Shown: piece by piece, positions 22,857 through 30,500 of the stretch | Numbering within the stretch: position 1 is the stretch's first letter | How the letters are laid out: each line of letters starts with the position of its first letter | Source: Acidobacteriota bacterium | Lineage (GTDB): Bacteria > Acidobacteriota > Vicinamibacteria > Fen-336 | Reading direction: 5' to 3' | Assembly (NCBI GenBank): GCA_011526565.1 | Contig: WYBL01000153.1 | Span: 1-33,783 of the forward strand | DNA length: 33,783 nucleotides | Made by a program: the position numbers and the translations under genes | Notes under the pieces: model-generated | Seen by the model: only the letters and a program-made list of their open reading frames with translations | Database searches by the model: none | Told to the model about the DNA's origin: nothing

Positions 22857-25800
22857 CGGGCCGGCCCCGAACGGAGCGCCGCACCCAGGACCGCGTGGTG
22901 GCCCTGTTCACCGACCCGGCGCGGGCCGACGGCCTCGGCTACCGCTACCTCGGCGACTGGAGCGCGAGGGAGCACAACCGCGCGATCGAGGCGGACCTAC
23001 TGCGCGCCAACCTTGCGGCGCGTGGCTACTCGACAGCCCAGATCTCGGCGGCGCTGCACAAGCTGGAGACGGCCGCCGACGCCACCGGAGTCACTCTCTA
23101 CCAGGCCAGCCTCCGCACCTACCAGTGGCTGCGGTACGGCGTCCCGGTGCAGGTCGCGGCCGGTCAGGCGCACGAGACTGTGCACCTGATCGACTGGGAG
23201 CACCCCGAGCGCAACGACTTCGCGCTGGCGGAGGAAGTGACGCTCAAGGGCGGGTACGAACGCCGGCCGGACCTGGTGCTGTACCTCAACGGCCTCGCGA
23301 TCGCCGTCATCGAACTCAAGCGCAGCTCGGTCGACGTGGCCGACGGCGTGCGCCAACTCGTCACCAACCAGGAGGAGATCTTCAACAAGGGCTTCTTCAC
23401 GACGGTCCAGCTCCTGCTGGCCGGCAGCGACTCGCAAGGGCTGCGCTACGGCACCACGGGAACGCCCGAGCAGTTCTTCGTGCAGTGGAAGGACGAGGCC
23501 GGCGCGGGCGGTCCGGCGACGGAGCCCGGCGCCCTGCTCGATCGCCCGCTGGCGCAGCTCTGCAACAAGGGCCGGTTGCTGGACCTGATCCGAAACTTCA
23601 TCCTGTTCGATGCCGGCCTGAAGAAGGTCCCGCGGCCCCACCAGTTCTTCGCCATCAAGGCGGCCCAGGAACGCATCGCACGCCGCGAAGGGGGCGTCAT
23701 CTGGCACACCCAGGGCAGCGGCAAGAGCCTCCTCATGGTGCTGCTCGCGAAGTGGCTCCTCGAGCACGACCCCGACGCCCGCATCCTGGTGGTCACCGAC
23801 CGCGACGAGCTGGACAAGCAGATCGAGGGAGTGATGAAGAACGCCGGGGTGATCGGGGCCGACTCGCCTCCGCCGCGCATCACCTCGCGCGCGGAGTTCG
23901 TGCAGAAGCTCGGTGCGGCCACGCCGCGGCTGCTGTGCGCCCTGGTTCACAAGTTCGACCCGGCCGACCTGAACGGACCGCCTCCGCCGGTGCAAGGCGA
24001 CTTCCACGTGTTCGTGGACGAGTGCCACCGCACGCAGGGCGGGGACATGAACCGCCAGATGAAACGCTGGCTGGCCAGCGCCCTGTTCATCGGGTTCACC
24101 GGAACGCCTCTCCTGCGCCGCGACAAGCCGATGACGCGCGACGTCTTCGGCACCCTGATCCACACCTACAAGTTCCACGAGGGCGTGGCGGACGGCGTGA
24201 TCCTCGATCTCAAGTACGAAGCGCGCGACGTGCCCCAGCGGCTGACGTCGCGTCAGAAGATCGACGAGTGGTTCGAGCGCAAGACCCGGGGGCTGAACAA
24301 CTTCCAGAAGGCCGTCCTGCGCCGGCGCTGGGCGACGATGGAAGAGCTGATGAGCGCGGGCGAACGCAAGCAGCGGATCATCGCCAGCATCATCGAGGAC
24401 TTCGGCCTCAAGCCGCGGCTGAACAACGACCGGGGCACTGCCATCCTCGTGGCGGGGTCGATCTACGACGCCTGCCACTACTATCGGCTCTTCCAGAACA
24501 CGGCGTTCGGGCCGTACTGCGGCATCGTCACTTCCTACGAACCGGACCCGGCCCTGGTTTCGCGCGAGCCGGGCAACAGCGACGAGCGATACAAGTTCGA
24601 CACCTACAAGCAGCACGTCCTCGCGTACGGGCAGACCACCAGGCAGTACGAGGACGAGGTCAAACGCCGGTTCATCGAGGAGCCGGCCAACCTCAAGCTG
24701 CTGATCGTCGTGAGCAAGCTGCTGACCGGCTTCGACGCGCCGAGTTGCACCTACATCTACCTCGACAACGAGCTCCACGATCACAACCTGTTCCAGGCCA
24801 TCTGCCGCACCAACCGGCTCGACGGCGACGACAAGGACTACGGGTACATCGTCGATTTCAAAGAGCTGTTCGCGGACGTCCAGCAGGCGATCGCGGTCTA
24901 CAGCTCGGACGAGCTGGATGTCGATTCGGGCTCGGGCGGGGACAATAACGTCCGCCTCAAGGGCTGGCTCGTCGAGGGCCGGAAGAGGCTCGAGGAGGCC
25001 CGAGAGGCCCTCCGGCACCTGTGCGAGCCCGTCACGCCCCCGCGCGAGGTCGAGCACTACCTGCGCTACTTCTGCGGCGACGCGGCTGACCCCAATGCGC
25101 TCGGCGACACCGAGCCGCTCCGCGTCGCGTTCTACAAGGCGACAGCCACCCTCGCGCGCGCCTACTCCAACGTGGCGGCCGATCTCGTCGAGGCGGGGTA
25201 CTCCGAGACACAGGCCCAGGGGATCAGGGAAGAGGTGGCTCTGTACGCGGACCTGCGGGCGGCCATCAAGAAGCACTCGGGCGAGGAACTGGACGTGAAG
25301 CCCTACGAGGCGGACATGCGCCACCTCCTGAACACCTACGTCCAGGCAGATGCGGCCAACGAACTCGGGTCACTGCGCGACCTGTCGCTGACCGAGCTGA
25401 TCGTCGAGACGGGAATCCACGACGCGATCGCCCGAAAGCTGAACCAGAAGGGAAAGCTGTCCCAGAACGCGGTCGCCGAAGGGATCATCAACAACGTTCG
25501 CAAGGTGATCGTCCGCGACCAGCTCACCGATCCGCGGTTCTACAAGCAGATGTCGCTGCTGCTCGACGATCTGATCCGGCAGAGCCGGGACGACGCGGCG
25601 GCCTATGAGAAGTTCCTGCGCGACGCGGAAGCGCTGGTCCGGCGACTCGTCGCACGGCAGCCCGAGGCCGGCGTGCCGGCGGCCCTCCACGGAAAGCGCG
25701 ATGCGACCATCATCTACACGAACCTGCCGGAGATTCTGGCCGCCGGGCTGCCGGGCACCGCCGTCGCCGAACCGGCGGCCGACGGAAACGAGAAACGCCT

Positions 25801-25975
25801 CGAACTGGCGCTGGCGATCGATCAGGCGATGCGAGAGCGGGCCCCGGCGGGCTGGAGAGGCGACCAGGCCCGCGAGGCCCAGGTTCTCAACGCGCTCTAT
25901 CCGCTGCTCGACCGGAACCGTGAGGCGACCCAGCGGCTCTTCGAGCTGGTCAAGAACCTGCCCGGCTACGAATGA
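22853..25975 (+). CDS. hsdR: Type I restriction enzyme, HsdR translocase/endonuclease
   Basis: A 1040-residue nuclease-motor subunit. The PD-(D/E)xK nuclease near the N-terminus uses Asp140 (RRPDLVLYLNG), Glu154 and Lys156 (VIELKRS). SF2 helicase motifs follow: GSGKS (288-292), DECH (389-392), GFTGTP shortly after, and the second RecA domain with VSKLLTGFDAPSCTYIYLDNEL and QAICRTNRL. The C-terminal 350 residues form the helical region that contacts the methylase complex. All key residues look intact, so it should cleave unmodified DNA with the MS fusion. I start at GTG 22853, which overlaps the preceding stop as GTGA; the frame is open further upstream but overlaps the previous gene. Confidence 0.95.
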   Translation: MTGRPRTERRTQDRVVALFTDPARADGLGYRYLGDWSAREHNRAIEADLLRANLAARGYSTAQISAALHKLETAADATGVTLYQASLRTYQWLRYGVPVQVAAGQAHETVHLIDWEHPERNDFALAEEVTLKGGYERRPDLVLYLNGLAIAVIELKRSSVDVADGVRQLVTNQEEIFNKGFFTTVQLLLAGSDSQGLRYGTTGTPEQFFVQWKDEAGAGGPATEPGALLDRPLAQLCNKGRLLDLIRNFILFDAGLKKVPRPHQFFAIKAAQERIARREGGVIWHTQGSGKSLLMVLLAKWLLEHDPDARILVVTDRDELDKQIEGVMKNAGVIGADSPPPRITSRAEFVQKLGAATPRLLCALVHKFDPADLNGPPPPVQGDFHVFVDECHRTQGGDMNRQMKRWLASALFIGFTGTPLLRRDKPMTRDVFGTLIHTYKFHEGVADGVILDLKYEARDVPQRLTSRQKIDEWFERKTRGLNNFQKAVLRRRWATMEELMSAGERKQRIIASIIEDFGLKPRLNNDRGTAILVAGSIYDACHYYRLFQNTAFGPYCGIVTSYEPDPALVSREPGNSDERYKFDTYKQHVLAYGQTTRQYEDEVKRRFIEEPANLKLLIVVSKLLTGFDAPSCTYIYLDNELHDHNLFQAICRTNRLDGDDKDYGYIVDFKELFADVQQAIAVYSSDELDVDSGSGGDNNVRLKGWLVEGRKRLEEAREALRHLCEPVTPPREVEHYLRYFCGDAADPNALGDTEPLRVAFYKATATLARAYSNVAADLVEAGYSETQAQGIREEVALYADLRAAIKKHSGEELDVKPYEADMRHLLNTYVQADAANELGSLRDLSLTELIVETGIHDAIARKLNQKGKLSQNAVAEGIINNVRKVIVRDQLTDPRFYKQMSLLLDDLIRQSRDDAAAYEKFLRDAEALVRRLVARQPEAGVPAALHGKRDATIIYTNLPEILAAGLPGTAVAEPAADGNEKRLELALAIDQAMRERAPAGWRGDQAREAQVLNALYPLLDRNREATQRLFELVKNLPGYE

Positions 25976-26682
25976 TCGAGACGTTCCGGGTCGGCGACAT
26001 CGTCGTCACCCTCACCCGCAAGGACGTCAAGCACGTGCACCTGTCGGTGCATCCGCCGAACGGCCGGGTCACGCTGGTGGCTCCCGTGGCGACGCGCCTG
26101 GCCGTCGCGCGGGCCTATGCGATCTCCCGCCTCGGGTGGATCCGCAAGCAGCAGGCGGCCTTGCGCGGCCAGGCACGGGAGGCGCCTCGTCAGTTCGTGA
26201 CCCGCGAGAGCCACTACGTCTGGGGCAAGCGCTACCTGCTGCGCGTGGAAGAAGTCGACCAGAAGCCCTCGGTCGTCCTCGATCACCGCCGAATCACACT
26301 GCGGGTGCGTCCCGGCAGCGACCGCGACCGGCGCGCGGCCGTGATGCACCAATGGCACCGCGCGCTGCTCCACCAGGCTGTCCCGCGCCTGATCGAGAAG
26401 TGGGAACGTCGTCTGGGTGTCCGGGTGGCTGCCTACTTCCTGCAACGCATGAAGACTCGGTGGGGTGGCTGCAATCCGCGGGCTGGCCATATCCGTCTCA
26501 ACACGGAGCTGGTCAGGAAACCGAAGGACCTGCTGGAGTACGTGATCGTGCACGAGTTGACGCACCTGCTCGCGCCGACCCACAGCGAGGAGTTCGTGGC
26601 CCTGCTGGACCGCCACTACCCCGCCTGGCGAGACGCCCGCGCCGAACTCAACGCCCTCCCGCTCGCGGCCGAGGACTGGTAA
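25972..26682 (+). CDS. YgjP-type M48/DUF45 metallopeptidase-like protein
   Basis: A 236-residue protein of the YgjP/SprT-like DUF45 family. LTRKDVKHVHLSVHPPNGRVTLVAP opens the fold, MKTRWGGCNPRAGHIRLNTEL precedes the active site, and VIVHELTHLLAPTHSEEF holds the zinc motif HELTH at 194-198 with His205 as probable third ligand. Genes of this family often end type I restriction operons; the role there is unknown, with roles in complex turnover or as an accessory protease proposed. ATGA overlap with hsdR makes it the fourth coupled gene of the operon. It ends 27 bases from the convergent GmrSD gene, and its 3' 186 bases recur in truncated form at 29059-29233. Confidence 0.9.
   Translation: MIETFRVGDIVVTLTRKDVKHVHLSVHPPNGRVTLVAPVATRLAVARAYAISRLGWIRKQQAALRGQAREAPRQFVTRESHYVWGKRYLLRVEEVDQKPSVVLDHRRITLRVRPGSDRDRRAAVMHQWHRALLHQAVPRLIEKWERRLGVRVAAYFLQRMKTRWGGCNPRAGHIRLNTELVRKPKDLLEYVIVHELTHLLAPTHSEEFVALLDRHYPAWRDARAELNALPLAAEDW
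26497..26682 (+). repeat. Direct repeat copy A (3' end of the metallopeptidase gene)
   Basis: This stretch is about 92% identical to 29059-29233 in the same orientation: 13 mismatches counted by eye over about 160 aligned bases, plus an 11-base deletion in the other copy. Similarity stops at the stop codons. Confidence 0.9.
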
Positions 26683-26709
26683 CCCACCTCCAGCCCGGCC
26701 GCGCCAGCT

Positions 26710-28890
26710 TCAGCTCTCGTCGTCTTCCGGGTCCCCGTTCTCGTCCTCCGCATCGATGCCGAGGTTCTCCATGTAGGAACGGCGCACCTCTTGCAGTGAT
26801 CGCCGCGGCGACTCGCTGACGAGAAAGAACCACCAGCCGGGGACGGCCCGGCCCTTGATGGCCTTTGCGGCGGCGCTGGGCGAATCGAAGACGGCGCCAC
26901 CCACCTCGATCTGCCCCGTGGACAGCAGCGTGGCCACCTTGTTCGCGTGCTGCTTCGTCCTCGGGACCAGCGGCATCCCGGCGGAGAGCAGGCCAGCGCT
27001 GATGAGGTCGGCGACGTCGACCTTGCGATGAGTGGACTTGTTCGGAAGAGCGACCACGGCCTTGTGGCCCTTGGGAACCGGCCAGATCTCCAGGATGGCC
27101 TCGATGATCTCCGCGTTCCGCTTTCGAATGGCATCCTCATTCCACTGCTGGGGAGCCCCATCCAGCAGCCGCTTGTTGAGGTGCAGGACGTCGTGCTTGT
27201 GGAGCAGAGCTCTCTTGCCTTGCCTTCCGAGCCAGGGGGCGTTCGAGAGTTTCGGGTTGAGGCGGGAGGTCAAGAGTGTCAGGTTGCCGAGGGTATGGAT
27301 CTCCGCCTCACGTTCGGCCTCGGCGCGCGCCCCCTTGGCGCCCGGCCAGTGGGTGGCCCACTTGCGCGGCATCACGTGCTCGATCGTGTAGGACGCTCGT
27401 GGCACGCGCTGGCCGCCCAGGCCGGTCTTCTCTCCAACCCAGCCCCGCAGGTGATCCTCGATCGCCTCGAGGACCATGCGAAGCCTGCCGCGCCCGATCC
27501 GACGGTAGATGGGCAGGGTTCGCAATTCGGTCGTGAGTTCGTCGTCGTCGGGCCAGTACCCGCTGGCGCTTGTCTGGGTGGCCAGTAACGACTCCAGGAC
27601 ATCACCTGCCCGATCCCGAGCAGAGTCGGGGAGCTTCTTGATGAGCTCCGGGATGATCTGGTTGTAGTTCTTCGTCGTCGCCCTGACGAGCATGCGACGC
27701 ACCATCCAGCTCTCGAGGACGGCGAACGCCTTCGTCAGTTGCGGCGCTGCGACGACAGGCCGTTCAGGGTCGAGCAAGTGCAGGACGAGTGGCTTGATGA
27801 CCTCGCTCTCGAGCACGCTCGTGCGGTAGGCGAACAGCCCCTGACGATCGGTCTTGCCGTCATGGTTCGAGGCGCTGGTGACGAACGCTCGGTACACGGC
27901 GGCAGCGCGGCAGACCTGGCGAATGATCTCGCTCATCGGCACCCGGGGCTCGGAATCGGCGAAGGTCTTGAAGCGCTTGAAGACGTCGCGCGCCAGTACC
28001 TCTTCGCCCGTCCTTGCCACGAGCCAGTGGTTCAAGAAGCTGGACGAGCGAGCCTGTCGGATGCGCCCGATGCTGATCTCCTGCTCCCAGAAGCCGGTCT
28101 CGAAGTCCACCCAGCTCTCGCGGTAGGCTGCCTCGACGTCGGCCTGAGCCTCCTGCAGCCTCTGGAACACGAAGTTCTTGATGAGATCGGCTGCCGTGAG
28201 CTGTGCTCCGCGAGCGTTCAGGGTCTCGAAGATCTCCTGGGCGTTCTCGTCGGGACCGAGGTCGATCACCACCATCTGCAGCAGCTCGCGGACTGCGGTC
28301 TCGATCGCGTTGGCGCGCGTGATCGGGTCAGCCGGAGATCCGGCGATCCACTTGCGCGCCTGATTGCTGAAGAACCGGTGAGCCTCGACCATCCGGGCGC
28401 CCTTGTGCCCCGTCGCGTCGTGGTCAACCGGGGGAGGCGCAGCCATCACGGCGTTGAACGCGGGGCGATCACGATTGGTGGGCCACACCTTGAAGCGGTC
28501 CTCGTCTTTGGTTCGATAGGCCTCGCCGTTCTGGATGAGGTCTTCGATCCGCTTCGCCGCCTGATGGGCGCCGACGCCGACGAGTTCGGCGTGGAGCGCG
28601 TCCAGGAGGAGCTGGAGGGTTGTGAGCCGCTGCTGGCCGTCGATGATCGTCCACTCAGCCAGGTGCCCGATGGCGGTCGGGGTCTGCTGCAGCACGACCG
28701 CGCCCATGAAATGCGGCTGCGGCCGAAGCCCTGGATGCTCGAGGAGCCTCGTCGCCACTCGAACCAGGTCGTCCCACAGCGGTTCCCACTGGTTCTCCTC
28801 ATTCCAGACGTACGGCCTTTGGAACAGCGGGACGATCAGGCGCTGGGGGTTGCGGAACACATCCTGGGGCTTGCGGACCTGTGTCTCCAA
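26710..28890 (-). CDS. gmrSD: GmrSD-type (DUF262-DUF1524) type IV restriction protein
   Basis: A 726-residue single-chain GmrSD homolog, a family that cleaves DNA with modified bases and acts against phages with modified genomes. The N-terminal DUF262/GmrS part has VPLFQRPYVWNEENQWEPLW (about 20-39) and the NTP-binding DGQQR (84-88), plus IFETLNARGAQLTAADLIKNF. The C-terminal DUF1524/GmrD part has the His-Me-like nuclease core YTIEHVMPRKW (His505) with HTLGNLTLLTSRLNPKLSN. The last 150 residues resemble a DNA-binding or dimer extension (KVDVADLISAGLL). The frame is open to 29076, but TTG 28890 gives the conserved N-terminus (ETQVRKPQDVF) and has a perfect AGGAGG (complement of 28897-28902) 6 bases upstream. 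It is convergent with the restriction operon. Confidence 0.9.
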   Translation of the reverse strand: METQVRKPQDVFRNPQRLIVPLFQRPYVWNEENQWEPLWDDLVRVATRLLEHPGLRPQPHFMGAVVLQQTPTAIGHLAEWTIIDGQQRLTTLQLLLDALHAELVGVGAHQAAKRIEDLIQNGEAYRTKDEDRFKVWPTNRDRPAFNAVMAAPPPVDHDATGHKGARMVEAHRFFSNQARKWIAGSPADPITRANAIETAVRELLQMVVIDLGPDENAQEIFETLNARGAQLTAADLIKNFVFQRLQEAQADVEAAYRESWVDFETGFWEQEISIGRIRQARSSSFLNHWLVARTGEEVLARDVFKRFKTFADSEPRVPMSEIIRQVCRAAAVYRAFVTSASNHDGKTDRQGLFAYRTSVLESEVIKPLVLHLLDPERPVVAAPQLTKAFAVLESWMVRRMLVRATTKNYNQIIPELIKKLPDSARDRAGDVLESLLATQTSASGYWPDDDELTTELRTLPIYRRIGRGRLRMVLEAIEDHLRGWVGEKTGLGGQRVPRASYTIEHVMPRKWATHWPGAKGARAEAEREAEIHTLGNLTLLTSRLNPKLSNAPWLGRQGKRALLHKHDVLHLNKRLLDGAPQQWNEDAIRKRNAEIIEAILEIWPVPKGHKAVVALPNKSTHRKVDVADLISAGLLSAGMPLVPRTKQHANKVATLLSTGQIEVGGAVFDSPSAAAKAIKGRAVPGWWFFLVSESPRRSLQEVRRSYMENLGIDAEDENGDPEDDES

Positions 28891-28934
28891 CCAATCCCTC
28901 CTGGCTTGTGGCTCGGGCCTGTGGCAGACGCGGG

Positions 28935-28940
28935 ATTGTA
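28935..28940 (-). promoter_or_regulatory. Putative -10 hexamer of gmrSD
   Basis: TACAAT on the minus strand, giving a leader of about 38 bases to the TTG start. No good -35 is present; the TGCGA boxes occupy that region. Confidence 0.5.
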
Positions 28941-28961
28941 GCGCCCGGCTTGTTCGAGGCT

Positions 28962-28994
28962 TCGCAGGGTTCGCACGGGTTCGCACGGCTCGCA
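28962..28994 (-). repeat. Four phased TGCGA boxes upstream of gmrSD
   Basis: On the minus strand TGCGA occurs at 28994-28990, 28985-28981, 28975-28971 and 28966-28962, spaced 9-10 bases (about one helical turn), with similar flanks (AACCC). They cover the expected -35 and upstream region of the gmrSD promoter, as expected for regulator binding sites on one face of DNA. Confidence 0.55.
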
Positions 28995-29040
28995 GCCCGG
29001 GCTCGGCTCCGCACAGACTGGCCCGACGGTCCGCAGACAA

Positions 29041-29233
29041 CACCGCGTACTGCTCCGGCTCAACACGGAGCTGCAAGGTCCTGGTGGAGTACGTCGCCGT
29101 CCACGAGTTGGCGCACGTGCTCGCGCCGACCCACAGCGAAGAATTCGTGGCCCTGCTCGACCGCCACTACCCCGCTTGGCGAGACGCCCGCGCCGACCTC
29201 AACGCCCTCCCGCTCGCGGCCGAGGACTGGTAG
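29041..29233 (+). pseudogene. Truncated, frameshifted remnant of a YgjP-type metallopeptidase gene
   Basis: The last third of a second metallopeptidase gene. Intact translation of its end reads VLVEYVAVHELAHVLAPTHSEEFVALLDRHYPAWRDARADLNALPLAAEDW with a TAG stop, against EYVIVHELTHLLAPTHSEEF in the complete copy. Upstream, RLNTEL is in a different frame because 11 bases are missing at about 29073, and the N-terminal two thirds are absent, so no functional product is expected. Amino-acid differences from the intact copy (T to A, L to V, E to D, IV to AV) suggest an independently evolved allele and not a fresh duplicate. Together with copy A it brackets gmrSD. Confidence 0.85.
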
Positions 29234-29244
29234 TTCCAGGCCGG

Positions 29245-29261
29245 CCCTCGCAGGTCGAGGG
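29245..29261. terminator. Stem-loop between the remnant and the small partner gene
   Basis: CCCTCG (29245-29250), loop CAGGT, CGAGGG (29256-29261): a 6-bp stem between convergent genes. No T-run is present, so termination is uncertain. Confidence 0.3.
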
Positions 29262-29267
29262 TCGCCC

Positions 29268-29489
29268 CTACTGGCGCGGCGCGTTCGCCGTCCAGCGGCG
29301 ATAGGCGCGCCGCACGTAGGCGAGCCGCTCGAGGGGCGTCGGGTAGCGGCGGCGGAACCAGCGGACCAGGGCGCGGTTCTCCTCCATCTCCTGCGCGGCG
29401 ATCGGGACCGCCAGCGCGGCACGCCACTCGTCCGCGTCGAGGCGCCGCTCCGTGAGTGCGCGAACGCGCGCCAGCGCTTCGGCGTTCAC
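29268..29489 (-). CDS. Small helical protein paired with the nucleotidyltransferase
   Basis: A 73-residue charged, helical protein (VRALTERRLDADEWRAALAVPIAAQEMEENRALVRWFRRRYPTPLERLAYVRRAYRRW) that I cannot assign to a family. The GTG start at 29489 overlaps the stop of the nucleotidyltransferase gene as GTGA and has GGAGGA close upstream, so the two proteins are made together. The size, composition and overlap are typical of the smaller partner of a toxin-antitoxin module, but no HEPN (RxxxxH) motif is visible. Confidence 0.7.
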   Translation of the reverse strand: MNAEALARVRALTERRLDADEWRAALAVPIAAQEMEENRALVRWFRRRYPTPLERLAYVRRAYRRWTANAPRQ

Positions 29490-29959
29490 GCTTCCTCCGC
29501 ACGCAGGGCTTCGATCAGGCGGATGTCCTCGAGGTCGCGAGGGCGCCCGCCGAAGCGCTTGGTGAGGATCAGGTCGTTGAGGCTGGGCAGGGCGACCTGC
29601 ACGTCGGCCCCGAGCGGCTGGACGCGGCGGCGGCTCCACACGTCCTCGAACGACACGGTGACGCCGTCCACGGTCGGCACGGTCCGCGCGACGAGCACGT
29701 CGACCCGCTCGTCGTTCTCGAGCACGTAGCGGCCGCGCGCGCGGGCTTCGTCCGGCGTGCGAGTGGGGACCAGCCCGAACGGCTCGGCCGCCGCGTTGAA
29801 CGCGGCTGCGTCGTCGACGTGGATCCAGAAATCGTAGTCCGCGGTGAGCACCGGCAGGCCGAGGGCCACGAGCGCGCGGCGGCCGATCAGCAGCGCGCGG
29901 GCTCCGCTCGCCGCGATGGCCCGGAAGAACTCGGCTTCGTCGAACTCCGATCCCTCCAT
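29486..29959 (-). CDS. Nucleotidyltransferase-fold protein
   Basis: A 157-residue protein of the minimal nucleotidyltransferase superfamily. ALLIGRRALVALGLPVLTADYDFWI (about 22-46) matches the core: a Gly-containing helix start followed by the DxD-like metal motif Asp41/Asp43. RVDVLVARTVPTVDGVTVSFEDVW supplies the third acidic strand, and LPSLNDLILTKRFGGRPRDLEDIRLIEAL is the closing helix with the conserved K-x-x-R-x-x-D-x-x-D-I pattern seen in such proteins. The canonical G-S motif reads IGRRAL, so activity may be altered. Related proteins act as antitoxins or toxins (MNT/HEPN, AbiEii/MenT) or as drug-modifying enzymes. ATG 29959 follows TAGAAT by 8 bases. Confidence 0.8.
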   Translation of the reverse strand: MEGSEFDEAEFFRAIAASGARALLIGRRALVALGLPVLTADYDFWIHVDDAAAFNAAAEPFGLVPTRTPDEARARGRYVLENDERVDVLVARTVPTVDGVTVSFEDVWSRRRVQPLGADVQVALPSLNDLILTKRFGGRPRDLEDIRLIEALRAEEA

Positions 29960-29967
29960 GGTGCGGG

Positions 29968-29973
29968 ATTCTA
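29968..29973 (-). promoter_or_regulatory. Putative -10 hexamer of the nucleotidyltransferase gene
   Basis: TAGAAT on the minus strand within CTAGAATC, 8 bases before ATG 29959, with no Shine-Dalgarno between. The further 100 bases up to 30081 show nothing else that I recognise. Confidence 0.4.
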
Positions 29974-30084
29974 GCGTCCGGCCCGCCGCCCCAGACGTCG
30001 GGCCTGGCGGAGCGCTCGCCGAGCCGTGTCGCACCGACCCCTCGTCGCCCATCGGCGGGCGACGGTGCCAGCGGCGAACTCGTG

Positions 30085-30426
30085 ATGAAGGCCACGGGAG
30101 CCTGCCCGGGCCAGTTGACGACGACCTGGACCGCGACCCGCCAGAAGGCCGATGCGGCGACTGCAGCGGGGGCGGCCACCAGCCAACCGCGAGCTTTCGA
30201 GCGCCTGAAGCTGACTTCTGCCCTGCTCGCCACGTTCCTCGGAGGCCATGTGCCGCGGTCGGTCGTCGAGGGCCTGCTGGGCCCGGGGACACCCTCCCAG
30301 CGGCCGGGCGTGCCGGCGGACATGCAGGAGTTGGTCTGGCAGGACGAGGGCGGGACCATGACCATCCAGTTCAAGGATGGCCGGGCGCATGGAGGAATGA
30401 CGAGCCCTCGCGAGCCCAAGCCCTGA
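30085..30426 (+). CDS. Doubtful small ORF with an SmpA/DUF3862-like C-terminus
   Basis: 113 codons. The C-terminal half (RSVVEGLLGPGTPSQ, ELVWQDEGGTMTIQFKDGRA) resembles the small alpha/beta domain of SmpA/BamE- or DUF3862-like proteins, where a helix with EVExLLG is followed by strands VW and FKDG. The N-terminal half is low-complexity Ala/Thr and carries no signal peptide. No ribosome-binding site precedes the start, and GTG 30082 is an equal choice. Third codon positions are mostly G or C, in line with coding, but in DNA this rich in GC that is weak evidence. It may be a decayed gene. If it is not coding, 29960-30500 is a 541-base stretch without a gene. Confidence 0.35.
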   Translation: MKATGACPGQLTTTWTATRQKADAATAAGAATSQPRAFERLKLTSALLATFLGGHVPRSVVEGLLGPGTPSQRPGVPADMQELVWQDEGGTMTIQFKDGRAHGGMTSPREPKP

Positions 30427-30500
30427 GCCGAGTCGGGGCCGTTCCTCGCACGGTGACTCTTCCGACGCGGTTGCAGTGGCCGGCCGAACGCCGTGGATCG

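Noticed and set aside
22997..25324. A 775-codon minus-strand frame opposite hsdR
   Set aside because: It is antisense to a gene with intact nuclease and helicase motifs, and its own sequence shows no family features.
28891..29076. N-terminal extension of the GmrSD protein to the upstream start at 29076
   Set aside because: The extra 62 residues lack family similarity, run through the promoter region and the TGCGA boxes, and a perfect AGGAGG places the start at 28890.
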